This document shows, piece by piece, positions 44,865 through 54,132 of a stretch of DNA of 64,000 nucleotides (positions within the stretch are counted from its first letter, which is position 1; each line of letters begins with the position of its first letter). Below the pieces are notes generated by a model that did no database searches, had not been told where the DNA came from, and worked only from the letters and a program-made list of their open reading frames with translations. The position numbers and the translations under genes were made by a program. The stretch lies in IMG/VR virus record IMGVR_UViG_3300019763_000001, positions 62,001 through 126,000 of that record, one strand, 5' to 3'. The stretch comes from a virus.

Positions 44865-47543
44865 TTAAACTTTTGTATATCGAACTGTTACAGTTGCAGG
44901 TCTATTACCCAATGCAGCACCAGATACACTATATCTTAGATTATTACTTGCAATATGTGGTGCAAAGTATGTTGTATCGAATGACACACCAGCAATATAT
45001 TTTCGATTTGAACTATCTTCAACAAAACCCTCAACAGATACTAGATCTTCATAGTTTGTTAAAGTGTCTATATTATGATCACCATTTGCTGCAACTGTTG
45101 TGAATATAAACGTTCTCTCGAAAATTGGTTTTCCGTTGTGCCAAGTTCGATCAGTTTGACGTTCGTCAGTTGCATATGAATAACCAGAATCCGATATAAT
45201 AGTCTTCTGTTTCTTCTTACCAGTAATTCTAACAAAACCACTTGTAGGCGATGATGTGAATGTACTAGCTGTGGAAGCACCTGGATAGAATATCAAGTTA
45301 GTTGAAGCATTTGTAACACTAACAACAGTTGGTGTAGAGTCAGGGTTATACAAAGCCGCAGTATCAATAGTTACAGTGTCGTAGATCTCACCAGTTGTCC
45401 AATGTTGGAAAGATACTGTCTCATATTCGGATTTAATATCACCCCACGTCTTAGCAACATCAAGTGTCATTGTTCCAGAGGTATTTGAACCATCATATAA
45501 GACATCAACTAAATCTTCTGGGACAACTGTAGTAGTATCGATAACTGTTTTACGAGGCTTAATACCTTTAATCAACAAGTTACGAGATGTACCAGCAATA
45601 CCTAATGTAACGGTAAATTGACCATCTGTTGGTTGAATGCTTGAAAACTCAGTATTGAAATCTTTGGTCATACCATATGAGAAATTCTCATTAGAATCTG
45701 TATCTATGGTGAACAAATTAGCTGTATCTATACGACCAGTTGGAAAGTGATTTTGGTTCGTAATGTAACTGAATTCAATAAACTCATATGTATCTTTCGC
45801 TTGTTGCCAAGTTAGTCCATTATTTAAGTTATATGAACCGCCGTTAGTGATTGGGTTGTTGAATAGCACATCTGATAAATCTTCAACTTCAACTAAGTTT
45901 GGTGGAACAACTGTCTTCAGCTTTTTACGAGCAATAACTTCAACTTGACCATTTTGAGAAACAGCTCCTTGAGTATCAACTCTAAACAACCCATCTGTTG
46001 TTGGAGAAGTAAATCTAATTACGTTTTGGTAATCATTACCTCTAAATGCAACAACTTCCATACTGTTTAGAATATCGCTGACTGTTACTATAGCAGATTG
46101 TAACTGTTGTGTATCAGCAGAGTTCCATAATCTAAACTCCATACTCTCATAATCAGCTGCAATATCATTCCAAGTTCCAGAAGGAAGCGTTAAATTGACA
46201 TTATCAGTGTACGCCGTCTTTGGCATAAGAACAGTTTCAAAGTCTTCAACTTCAACCATACCGGCAAGAACTGTTTCAGTTTCAGGAATTTGATTCCAAG
46301 TAATAGTGGAATGCCCAGTATTACCTGCACTGGTAGCTGTAGTATTATAAACTGTAGTTGTTGATCCACCATGAGATGCGAATTGCATCTTAATAGTTTC
46401 GTTTCCTGTAGTTTTATACTGGAACTTAATTACAACAGACTCAGTTGCATTGGAAATCTTTGGATACCAATCCTCAGAGGAACTTGGAATATCTGCACCG
46501 CTTCCATCAACAAACTTGAAGTTTGAATTCTGTGTTAAGCTATTACGCGCTCTTAAAACTGCTGTAATATCATACGTACCTTCATTGACAAGAGTGATTT
46601 CACTGCCTACAATATCAGAATATGTACTACTGTTTGTACTTTGACCACCTGTAATAGATGTGTTCATCCCGTAAGATAGAGCTTTTAAGGATCCTTCACC
46701 TAATACTTGAACAGTCCACTCACCAACACCACTATCCATAAACAGCAATAGTTCGCCTTCAGCTTGAGTTGTATACGTTGCGTCAACAACACCATTCAAC
46801 TTCTCACCACTTTGAACGCTAAATACAGTGTCGCTATGTGTTGCAGTAGATGTAACCATTACACGATCTTGTGAACCGGTTGCAGCATATAAAGTTGTTG
46901 CTGTATCAGTACCTTCAGCAGTATATATACCTTGCTCTGCAATAGATGCAACAACAACACCTTTTTGAGCAAGACCGCCCGCTGCAACTTCGCCAACTTC
47001 AACAGCTTGTTCAACATCTACAAAAATTGTATTTGCATCACGAACGTGCAACAAACCTTGAACAATACCAGATGTTTGCTTCGTATCTACAACCGCACTT
47101 GATGCTTGATCCAACCAATAGTATTCACCAGCTGTTAAACCATGTGCTGTTACCTCTGCAACACCGTGAGTAGTGACAATAAAATGACTACCGTCAATAA
47201 CTTTAGTTACGATTGCTTGAGCAACTTTTTCACCCAAATCACCCTGCGAAGCTTTCCAATCTGTACCATCGTGATATACTGGTTGAAGAACATTGAATCC
47301 GTGAGTTGCTTGAACAACAAGTTCCGTTAGTGCGCTAGCATCTTTTTTACGAACCCAGAATCCATCTGTAACTGTTGAAGAGACTACTTGACCTGCAATA
47401 GCAACAAGAGTATTATCTACAACGTGGTTATAAAAAGCTTGCTCACTTTTCACATAGATGACTTTATTATTGTCACCACGAATAGAAGCAAGAGATGTTT
47501 CGTCATCTGTCATTAAATGACGAATTTGACTTTGATTTATCAT
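44865..47543 (-). CDS. tail fibre / receptor-binding protein (892 aa)
   Basis: The N-terminal 60 residues resemble those of the 197-residue protein. Residues about 90-200 form a module common in phage fibre tips: THGFNVLQPVYHDGTDWKAS, AQAIVTKVIDGSHFIVTTHG, GLTAGEYYWLDQ. The C-terminal half has three similar blocks (VEVEDFETVL, VEVEDLSDVLFNN, PEDLVDVLYDG, each followed by W.di...YE.i.f). Late promoter at 47618-47625. Confidence 0.75.
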   Translation of the reverse strand: MINQSQIRHLMTDDETSLASIRGDNNKVIYVKSEQAFYNHVVDNTLVAIAGQVVSSTVTDGFWVRKKDASALTELVVQATHGFNVLQPVYHDGTDWKASQGDLGEKVAQAIVTKVIDGSHFIVTTHGVAEVTAHGLTAGEYYWLDQASSAVVDTKQTSGIVQGLLHVRDANTIFVDVEQAVEVGEVAAGGLAQKGVVVASIAEQGIYTAEGTDTATTLYAATGSQDRVMVTSTATHSDTVFSVQSGEKLNGVVDATYTTQAEGELLLFMDSGVGEWTVQVLGEGSLKALSYGMNTSITGGQSTNSSTYSDIVGSEITLVNEGTYDITAVLRARNSLTQNSNFKFVDGSGADIPSSSEDWYPKISNATESVVIKFQYKTTGNETIKMQFASHGGSTTTVYNTTATSAGNTGHSTITWNQIPETETVLAGMVEVEDFETVLMPKTAYTDNVNLTLPSGTWNDIAADYESMEFRLWNSADTQQLQSAIVTVSDILNSMEVVAFRGNDYQNVIRFTSPTTDGLFRVDTQGAVSQNGQVEVIARKKLKTVVPPNLVEVEDLSDVLFNNPITNGGSYNLNNGLTWQQAKDTYEFIEFSYITNQNHFPTGRIDTANLFTIDTDSNENFSYGMTKDFNTEFSSIQPTDGQFTVTLGIAGTSRNLLIKGIKPRKTVIDTTTVVPEDLVDVLYDGSNTSGTMTLDVAKTWGDIKSEYETVSFQHWTTGEIYDTVTIDTAALYNPDSTPTVVSVTNASTNLIFYPGASTASTFTSSPTSGFVRITGKKKQKTIISDSGYSYATDERQTDRTWHNGKPIFERTFIFTTVAANGDHNIDTLTNYEDLVSVEGFVEDSSNRKYIAGVSFDTTYFAPHIASNNLRYSVSGAALGNRPATVTVRYTKV

Positions 47544-47562
47544 ATTTCTTTTCCTATAATTA

Positions 47563-47599
47563 TAAAGAAAATAGGGGTGATAGAATATTCCACCACCCC
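47563..47599 (-). terminator. long hairpin between fibre genes
   Basis: A 13-base stem (47599-47587 with 47586-47574) with two G-U pairs and almost no loop, followed by TATTTTCTTT. It lies downstream of the late promoter at 47618-47625, so it could attenuate transcripts of the 892-residue gene as well as end those from the gene above. Confidence 0.7.
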
Positions 47600-47617
47600 C
47601 TAGATTTTAACTAATGT

Positions 47618-47625
47618 TATTTATA
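47618..47625 (-). promoter_or_regulatory. late promoter TATAAATA
   Basis: Exact T4 late element, 75 bases upstream of the ATG at 47543, placed before a terminator-like hairpin. Confidence 0.75.
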
Positions 47626-47626
47626 A

Positions 47627-49657
47627 TCATTGTTTGATTTTAAGAACTAATGTATCGCCTGTTTCCATTGTGTATGGGAATGACAATGTAGTTGTAGAAA
47701 CAACTGCTACATCCAATGAAATATCAACACCATTAAGTTCAACAACTGTATCCCCTGAATCGACATCACCTTGAACTAGATCTTTAGTTGCAAAAGCACT
47801 TGTGATTAAAAGAGCTGCTGTTGTGTCATTTGTACCGTCTGAAATATCATATACAGCACCACCAAATGTGCTTGCAAACCCAGCTGGATATGTAAATACT
47901 ACCCGCTCTGGTTTAGCTGGAGTTAGTTCGATTTGTTCAAACGTTGAACCAGTTCCATCGATATCAGGATCGGTAGATTTAGCAGTTGCTTTGTATACTG
48001 TACCATCATCAACAAGGAATGTTTGATCAACAAAGTACGCAACAGTTGTACCATCAACTGGAGTAGCAGCAATGCGAACAATATTGTTAACAGCATCTTT
48101 ACCCTTAATACCAACTAAGTTAGTAGTTTCATCGATGGTTACGATACTTTGATCAGCATCTGAATCTTTTGTTGGTAGTGTTGCAGCATCTTCACCAACT
48201 TGGTATTTACCTTGTGTATTCTTTAATAGTACACCATCAGCAGTTGCAGATACTTCTGAATCTCTTGAAACACCATTTGTTGTTGCATATTTTAAGCTGA
48301 TCTTCTCATCAACTGCACTACCCTCAACACTACCAGATTCAGTTCCAGAGTTGAAAGACAACTTCGATTTATCAACTTCAACTTCAAGAGCCCCTGTAGA
48401 ACCAGCACCATTAATAGTACCAACGGTAAACTTAGATAAGTTAGCAAACGCTAAAGACAAGTAAGAGCCCGGAAATGATGTAGAGCCATCTAAAGTTCTA
48501 TTGCTAGTTAGAGTACCATTTTCACTGTAAATCGAACCTTGGTTTTTAAGCAAAGTTGCAACGCCATCAATGTCAACATAATACACAATCTTTTCAGGAT
48601 CTGTAGCTGTATCATTTCCAGTGTAGTAAGCAAATACATCTTCTAGTGCAAGACCATCAAGATATGTTTTCACTTCACTTACATCTGCATTACCCGCAGA
48701 GAATGGAGCAACACTTGTATCATCTAAATGAACACGAGATTTAGCTTTTGTTGGCTCAAAAACTTTAAGAATTGAACCATTTTCATCAACATGGAAGATA
48801 AACTTAATATCATCGGTTAGTGTGCTTGTTCCTGTATAGAAAGCAAACACATCATTGACAGATAATGTACCAATATAAGTACGAAGTTCAGCTTCTGTTG
48901 CATCACCAGCAATTGCTGGAGCTGGAGCAATTGCAGCTTCATCGATAAATAAATGATCTTTAGCGGTTGCACCAACTTTGTCCCAATCAGCAACGTCCCA
49001 AGCTTTAGCAGCAATATCAACTTTACAGCGATATAGAACACCATCTTTTAAAACAGGGTTATTTGCTTTGTAAGCCAACAATGGATCATGATCTGGAATA
49101 TACGTATTTGCATCTATTTGGACAATTAAACCGTTACCGTCATCGTGATCAAACGTTCTATCACCATTGTCTGTTAATACAGAGCGCAATGTTGTTAGAT
49201 CAATTGTAACGTCTGGAGTTACACCATCATTATCTGTTAGAGTTAATACCATTGTTGGAGCATCAAACGTTGCACCATCAACATAAACATCTGTAGTCTC
49301 TGATAATAGAGTCCACATTGCTGCTTTATCAGCCCATACATCTGCTGGAATACCGACTGGAATATTAGCTGTAATATGATAGAGCTTTGCAGCTTCAACC
49401 ATTAGTGTATCAGCAGGATATTCTTTAGTGTTATCATAACCAAAGAAAACTTCTGGAGTTGAAGACATTTGCACATAAGATGCACCAACACCTGTTGATG
49501 TTGCTAGATATGAAGCAGATGTTCCATCTCCAATATCTTCGACATACACCATTTTAGCTTCCAAGATGTTCAATGCATCTCTTTCAGCAATTGTAGCTAC
49601 TTGAATCATCTCATACTGACGATCAATTCTCGTACCGTTTTTAACATAATAACCCAT
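47627..49657 (-). CDS. tail fibre protein with repeated module (676 aa)
   Basis: The N-terminal MIQVATIAERDALNILEAKMVYVEDIGDGTSASYLAT is the common start of phage fibre adaptor domains (TIAERDAL..MVYV.D). A module with TEAELRTYIGTLSVNDVFAFYTG and VSEVKTYLDGLALEDVFAYYTG is duplicated (about 255-385) and related to the 705-residue gene. C-terminal beta-rich head. SD AGAGG. Confidence 0.75.
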   Translation of the reverse strand: MGYYVKNGTRIDRQYEMIQVATIAERDALNILEAKMVYVEDIGDGTSASYLATSTGVGASYVQMSSTPEVFFGYDNTKEYPADTLMVEAAKLYHITANIPVGIPADVWADKAAMWTLLSETTDVYVDGATFDAPTMVLTLTDNDGVTPDVTIDLTTLRSVLTDNGDRTFDHDDGNGLIVQIDANTYIPDHDPLLAYKANNPVLKDGVLYRCKVDIAAKAWDVADWDKVGATAKDHLFIDEAAIAPAPAIAGDATEAELRTYIGTLSVNDVFAFYTGTSTLTDDIKFIFHVDENGSILKVFEPTKAKSRVHLDDTSVAPFSAGNADVSEVKTYLDGLALEDVFAYYTGNDTATDPEKIVYYVDIDGVATLLKNQGSIYSENGTLTSNRTLDGSTSFPGSYLSLAFANLSKFTVGTINGAGSTGALEVEVDKSKLSFNSGTESGSVEGSAVDEKISLKYATTNGVSRDSEVSATADGVLLKNTQGKYQVGEDAATLPTKDSDADQSIVTIDETTNLVGIKGKDAVNNIVRIAATPVDGTTVAYFVDQTFLVDDGTVYKATAKSTDPDIDGTGSTFEQIELTPAKPERVVFTYPAGFASTFGGAVYDISDGTNDTTAALLITSAFATKDLVQGDVDSGDTVVELNGVDISLDVAVVSTTTLSFPYTMETGDTLVLKIKQ

Positions 49658-49671
49658 TTTAAATACCTCTA

Positions 49672-50001
49672 TTATGCATCTAAGTGGTTTAAGACACAGC
49701 CGATACCGACAGCATCTGCAATAGCAACTAATTGTGATCCCTTAGGCATCATAATCTTATCGTTACCGTCAAATACCCAAGCGTCTCCAGCCTCAATAGG
49801 TATATCCTTCAATAAGTAAGCAGATGATCCTACTGTACCACCGTCTGGAATCTGAAAAAGAGACATATTGATAGTCCCTGTTGTTTCGTTAGTAAAAGTA
49901 CAGCGCATAATAAACTGTTCTAAATCAGTTGCTGTTGTACCAACAGATAAAAGAACAGTATTGGTTGTACCTACTGCAATATTTTTAACATAAGCAGCCA
50001 T
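49672..50001 (-). CDS. small fibre-associated protein (109 aa)
   Basis: Beta-rich, no membrane segment: a run of IAVGTTNTVLLSVGTTATDL and AYLLKDIPIEAGDAWVFDGNDKIMM, typical of small phage proteins that look like fibre-associated beta-sandwiches. Lies between the collagen-like fibre and the 676-residue fibre, with SD GAGG. Function unknown. Confidence 0.6.
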   Translation of the reverse strand: MAAYVKNIAVGTTNTVLLSVGTTATDLEQFIMRCTFTNETTGTINMSLFQIPDGGTVGSSAYLLKDIPIEAGDAWVFDGNDKIMMPKGSQLVAIADAVGIGCVLNHLDA

Positions 50002-50018
50002 TATTAATTCCTCTTAAA

Positions 50019-52337
50019 TTAACCGTAAATCAAAGCTTGTTTAACAACAAACGATTTAGAAATTGTTTTCATTGGGGTAAATGTAATTGTAGGGTCTGTA
50101 CCGCCAACATCAATTTGATATGAACTATATGCATAGTCAACTCCGCCAGCTTGTGTGTTTGATCTTGTGGATGCATCCAATATAAAATGAGATTCTTCAC
50201 CAACTGCTAAAGATGCTGTTGCACCAATTACTTTATATTGCCCAGATGTTAGAACTTTATAGTTATTAGCATCAACAACTTCAACAATAACACCATACGT
50301 TGTATAGTTTTTAGTAATGTCGAATGCTTCCCACACCCCATCTTCAACAATACCAACATGGTTTAAAATAGATAGACCATGAGCATTGTGATTAATATTT
50401 GAAATAGAATATGTCAGCTGAACATCTGGAGCTAAACTTGACCATTGGTTTGGTGCAATTCCTTCTGAAAATGCGGTACCAGCAACAATATTACTATTAG
50501 CAACGTACAAAATACCATTGTAGATAACCATGTCATCTTTGAAGTAGTTTGTACCAATATTCCAGTATCCCTTATAATCAGTATCTGGATTTATTGTGCC
50601 AGCGTTAATAACACTTGCATCATCCAATGTTAAGATGAGTTCGTTATTTGCATTAACAACTGCTGTAGCAATCCCTGGTCCAGCAACACCGTCAAATCCG
50701 CGCCAACCTCGTGGGCCTCTATCGCCTTGCACACCTTGTTCACCACGCACACTTTGACCAGTGTTTACAGTGGAACCATCGCTTAGAGTAAATGATAGTT
50801 CGTAAGAAACTGGATCCACAACTGCGGCAATAACGTTTGCACCATCTGCACCATCTGCACCAGTTAATCCTATAGGGCCAGCTGGACCAATGACACTTCC
50901 AGCGTTAATAGATGATGCATCAGTTAAAGTAATAATTAAGTTGCCGGCTAAATCAACATTTGCGCTTGCAATACTTTCACCTTGCAAACCTTGTGCACCT
51001 ACAACAGTACCAGCATTGATAGTTGTTGCGTCACTCATTGTTAGTATTAAATTACCAGAACCATCTACTGCTGTTCCAACAATACCAACACCATCTGTAC
51101 CATCAACACCTGTAGCACCTGTAGCACCTGTAGCACCAATAGGCCCAATCACATTACCGGCAGATATTACGGTTGAATTAGACAATGTTAATTCTAATAT
51201 ACCGCCAGCAGTAACATTGGCGTTAGTTACTGAAACGCCTTGTGGTCCGATAACACCTTGAATACCTTGTGGTCCGATAACACTTCCTGCATTAACAATA
51301 AACCCATCGGATCTGGTTAGAAGTAAGTTTCCTGAACCATCTACAGTTGCAGTTGTGAAAGATAGGCCGTTGCTACCGTTTAGTCCATTTGCTCCTGATG
51401 GACCTGATGGACCCGTTGCCCCAGTATCACCCTTAGCTGAAAAACCAGTTGTTGTTAGAGTAGTTGCGTCACTGAAATTGAAAACAAGTTCGTTAGAAGC
51501 ATTAGTACCAATCGATGTGATAACAGGAGCATCAGCACCAACAACATCCTGAGCTGTTGCGATTACAGAACCATCGGATAGTGTTAGCTGTAGTTTACCA
51601 CCAACAATTGCAGCACTAGCAACACTTTTACCATCTTGACCATCAATACCATTCGCACCATCTGAACCTTTAGAAGCTCCAGCATTGATAACTGTACCGT
51701 CGGATAATGTGATGATTAAATCACCACCTGCATTAATATTAGCAGATGTGACACTTTCACCCTGCGGCCCTTGAGCGCCTGTATCTCCTTTTACTGTACC
51801 AACACTAAGAGTATTGCCATCGCTCATGAGTATCTGTAGATTACCAACACCATCAATGAATGCATTTAAAATAGATCTTCCATCTGCTCCATTCGCTCCA
51901 TTCGCTCCATCATTGCCATCAGCACCAACAACAACACCCAAATTAACAACTGTTCCATTTGTATATGTTAATTCAAGTTCATTTGCTGCGTTGATTGTTG
52001 CACCAGCAATACCGACTCCATCATCACCATCATTGCCATTTAAACCATTTGCACCCGATGGACCAGTTGCGCCTGTTGCACCAGTGTCCCCTTTAACGTT
52101 TCCTACGTTGATTGTAGAACCATCCGATAACGTTAATATGAGTTCATCTGATGCATTCATAGATGCTGTTGTAACACTCACACCAGTATCACCTTTCGTC
52201 TCAATCCAATCCGAGTAACTTCCATCAGCAAGTTGGATTCTAAAACGTGATCCTGAAGTATCAACAGCAATTGGAGCAGAAGTTGTTACAATGGATGTAT
52301 TAGTACCATTACTGACCTCTATAACTCTATTAGCCAT
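50019..52337 (-). CDS. collagen-like modular tail fibre (772 aa)
   Basis: About ten units, each made of a Gly-X-Y stretch (such as GDTGATGATGPSGANG) and a short beta unit (L.LTLSDGS.IN.G.V.G). Collagen-like trimers are used as rigid shafts in phage fibres. A GDRGPRGWRG cassette near residue 545 is also present in the next gene. The C-terminal 200 residues are a globular head beginning PDTDYKGYWNIGTNYFKDD. Late promoter at 52382-52389; SD AAAGAGG. Confidence 0.85.
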   Translation of the reverse strand: MANRVIEVSNGTNTSIVTTSAPIAVDTSGSRFRIQLADGSYSDWIETKGDTGVSVTTASMNASDELILTLSDGSTINVGNVKGDTGATGATGPSGANGLNGNDGDDGVGIAGATINAANELELTYTNGTVVNLGVVVGADGNDGANGANGADGRSILNAFIDGVGNLQILMSDGNTLSVGTVKGDTGAQGPQGESVTSANINAGGDLIITLSDGTVINAGASKGSDGANGIDGQDGKSVASAAIVGGKLQLTLSDGSVIATAQDVVGADAPVITSIGTNASNELVFNFSDATTLTTTGFSAKGDTGATGPSGPSGANGLNGSNGLSFTTATVDGSGNLLLTRSDGFIVNAGSVIGPQGIQGVIGPQGVSVTNANVTAGGILELTLSNSTVISAGNVIGPIGATGATGATGVDGTDGVGIVGTAVDGSGNLILTMSDATTINAGTVVGAQGLQGESIASANVDLAGNLIITLTDASSINAGSVIGPAGPIGLTGADGADGANVIAAVVDPVSYELSFTLSDGSTVNTGQSVRGEQGVQGDRGPRGWRGFDGVAGPGIATAVVNANNELILTLDDASVINAGTINPDTDYKGYWNIGTNYFKDDMVIYNGILYVANSNIVAGTAFSEGIAPNQWSSLAPDVQLTYSISNINHNAHGLSILNHVGIVEDGVWEAFDITKNYTTYGVIVEVVDANNYKVLTSGQYKVIGATASLAVGEESHFILDASTRSNTQAGGVDYAYSSYQIDVGGTDPTITFTPMKTISKSFVVKQALIYG

Positions 52338-52381
52338 AGTTAATAAACCTCTTTATTTTCGAAAATAAATGTATCGTGAAG

Positions 52382-52389
52382 TATTTATA
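52382..52389 (-). promoter_or_regulatory. late promoter TATAAATA
   Basis: Exact T4 late element, 45 bases before the collagen-like fibre ATG, overlapping the stop of the upstream gene. Confidence 0.8.
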
Positions 52390-53038
52390 CTGAATACTCA
52401 ATTTTTATAACATCACCAATAAGTATATCAATTGGGAATGAAATGGTATTTGCTAAATTTGATACAACTCCAATAACTTCAATATTATTCAAGTAAATTG
52501 TATATTTATCATTAAAATCTGTAGAATTGAATGTTAATTTGGAAGAAATATCATAGTCTGTATTTTTAAATACTACCTCTTCAGTGACTTCAATAATAAC
52601 TTTAGATGTTATACTATCGTTAGAATATCCACGCCAACCACGAGGCCCTCTATCACCTTCTGGACCTATCGGACCTCTCAATTCAACATCTGGTGTAAAA
52701 GTAGTTCCATCTGACATTAATATCGTCATTTTATAAGTTGTATTGTCGATATTGACACCAACAATACTTGGGGATGGAATCAGATCACCTTTATCACCTT
52801 TATCACCTTTAATTCCTTTAACTACACCAGCGTTGATATCAACACCATTGCTCATAGATATAATCAGATTACCAGATGAATCGATCTTAATATCAGTTAT
52901 AGAATTTGGTGAAGCGATTGGTACAACTTTTGTTGTTGATATACTATCTGCTACGTTAATAACACGAAAAGGAACTATTGGATCAGTTTCTTCTGTTTCT
53001 GGTATTTGATCTTCTAATTCGAATATCGACTTAACCAT
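52385..53038 (-). CDS. short collagen-like fibre protein (217 aa)
   Basis: Two copies of the NLIISMSNG..IN.G.V-type beta unit separated by GIKGDKGDKGD, then GPIGPEGDRGPRGWRG and a C-terminal beta domain. It shares the GDRGPRGWRG cassette with the 772-residue fibre, so the two may be partners or recombination products. SD AAGGA. Confidence 0.75.
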   Translation of the reverse strand: MVKSIFELEDQIPETEETDPIVPFRVINVADSISTTKVVPIASPNSITDIKIDSSGNLIISMSNGVDINAGVVKGIKGDKGDKGDLIPSPSIVGVNIDNTTYKMTILMSDGTTFTPDVELRGPIGPEGDRGPRGWRGYSNDSITSKVIIEVTEEVVFKNTDYDISSKLTFNSTDFNDKYTIYLNNIEVIGVVSNLANTISFPIDILIGDVIKIEYSV

Positions 53039-53049
53039 AATATTCTTCC

Positions 53050-53430
53050 TTAATGATCTATAGACTGAACCGTTACTGTGTTTATAACTCTGATATTACC
53101 TTCAATTATCTGCTGAACGTTGTAGTCATTAGCTTTCTCTACTGCTATAATATCGTAGATAAAGTTGTTAAATCTTACATTCTTTACATCACCTCCATCT
53201 AATCTAACAATTAGAGTTTCTGGTTGTGATGCATCTACAGCAAATTTAAATGTAGCTACAGGTATCCTATCACCTTTATTAACCTTTATGAATCCATAAA
53301 AATCAAATAGAGTCATATCCATATATGTTTGGTTGCTTAAGTCGTCTGTATCTTTAATTTTCAATGAAATTGTAAAAGGTCTATTCTCATATATGATTAG
53401 ATCTTTTTCTATCTTTTGATGATATGCCAT
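53050..53430 (-). CDS. putative fibre adaptor / beta-sandwich protein (126 aa)
   Basis: Best start is the ATG at 53430 (MAYHQKIEKDL) with AGGGTG eight bases upstream; a TTG frame extends to 53463. Beta-rich sequence with FTISLKIKDTDDLSNQTYMD, TFKFAVDASQPETLIVRL and FIYDIIAVEKAND is reminiscent of small baseplate/fibre adaptor sandwiches of other phages (weak resemblance). The SD is inside the 3' arm of a 12-bp hairpin. Confidence 0.6.
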   Translation of the reverse strand: MAYHQKIEKDLIIYENRPFTISLKIKDTDDLSNQTYMDMTLFDFYGFIKVNKGDRIPVATFKFAVDASQPETLIVRLDGGDVKNVRFNNFIYDIIAVEKANDYNVQQIIEGNIRVINTVTVQSIDH

Positions 53431-53436
53431 GAAAAG

Positions 53437-53484
53437 CACCCTATTAAAATTAATCTTTATCAATTATTATTATTTAATAGGGTG
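53437..53484 (-). other. 12-bp hairpin covering the ribosome-binding site
   Basis: CACCCTATTAAA (53484-53473) is the perfect complement of TTTAATAGGGTG (53448-53437). The second arm holds the AGGGTG SD of the gene at 53430. Only CTTTTC follows, so it may be a weak terminator, a translational switch, or both. Confidence 0.55.
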
Positions 53485-53547
53485 TTAGTGTGAAGTATTG
53501 AGGATTAGTGTTATTTTACAAATAGAAAGCGTTAGTATTTGTACAAA

Positions 53548-54118
53548 TTAAGCGATAGCCTGACGTTTTGTCATGGAATGTCGTCTTATCAATTTACGTT
53601 GCCTTTCACTAATAATATCGTTATCGATCATTTCTGCATCAACTTTTGTTAGTTCTGCTTTACTCGGATCAACACCTTTAACTTTAAAAATGTATCTGTC
53701 ATAAGACTCCAACACTCTATTAATAAAATCACGCTTAGAAACTTTATCAAGTCTAAACACCTGATTAGTTCTATACATCCAATCTAGTGTTCTTTTAACT
53801 TGATTTCTATGCATTGAGTAATATAGAGCATCTGATACTTTCGCATCTTCATTTTCATCTAAAATAAAGTCAACGAACTCATTTAGATGTTTAGCAATAT
53901 ATCCTGGTGTCTTCCTAACATCAATTTCATTAACGTAGCTCTCGCCAAATTCGCTTCTCTTAACTTGAAAATAAGTTCTAGCTAACGATACCTGTCTTTG
54001 TGGGTTTAGCCGTTGCACCTACAACAGTTTTAGGTAGCTTTAATTCATCATTATCAACCTCAACATAAAAATTTGGAGTTTGGATAATGGTTGTAAATTT
54101 CTTTTGAATCTTTCTCAT
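53548..54118 (-). CDS. unknown protein split at TAGA (189 aa after +1 reading)
   Basis: From the ATG at 54118 (strong SD GAGG) 46 codons (MRKIQKKFTT... ending TKTGIVS) run to TAG at 53980-53978. Reading TAGA as one unit continues TYFQVKRSEFGESYV... to TAA at 53548. The downstream frame alone would have to start at a GTG (54018) that has no SD and directly follows a stop. The long part is helical and basic (SERQRKLIRRHSMTKRQ at the end). No family recognised; it sits beside the Dda-like helicase, possibly a replication accessory protein. Confidence 0.65.
53977..53980 (-). other. TAGA recoding site (GTT AGC TAGA ACT)
   Basis: The codon before TAG is AGC; after a +1 shift its tRNA would face GCT, which does not pair, so P-site slippage is unlikely here. 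Confidence 0.75.
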
Positions 54119-54132
54119 GTTATTATCCTCAA

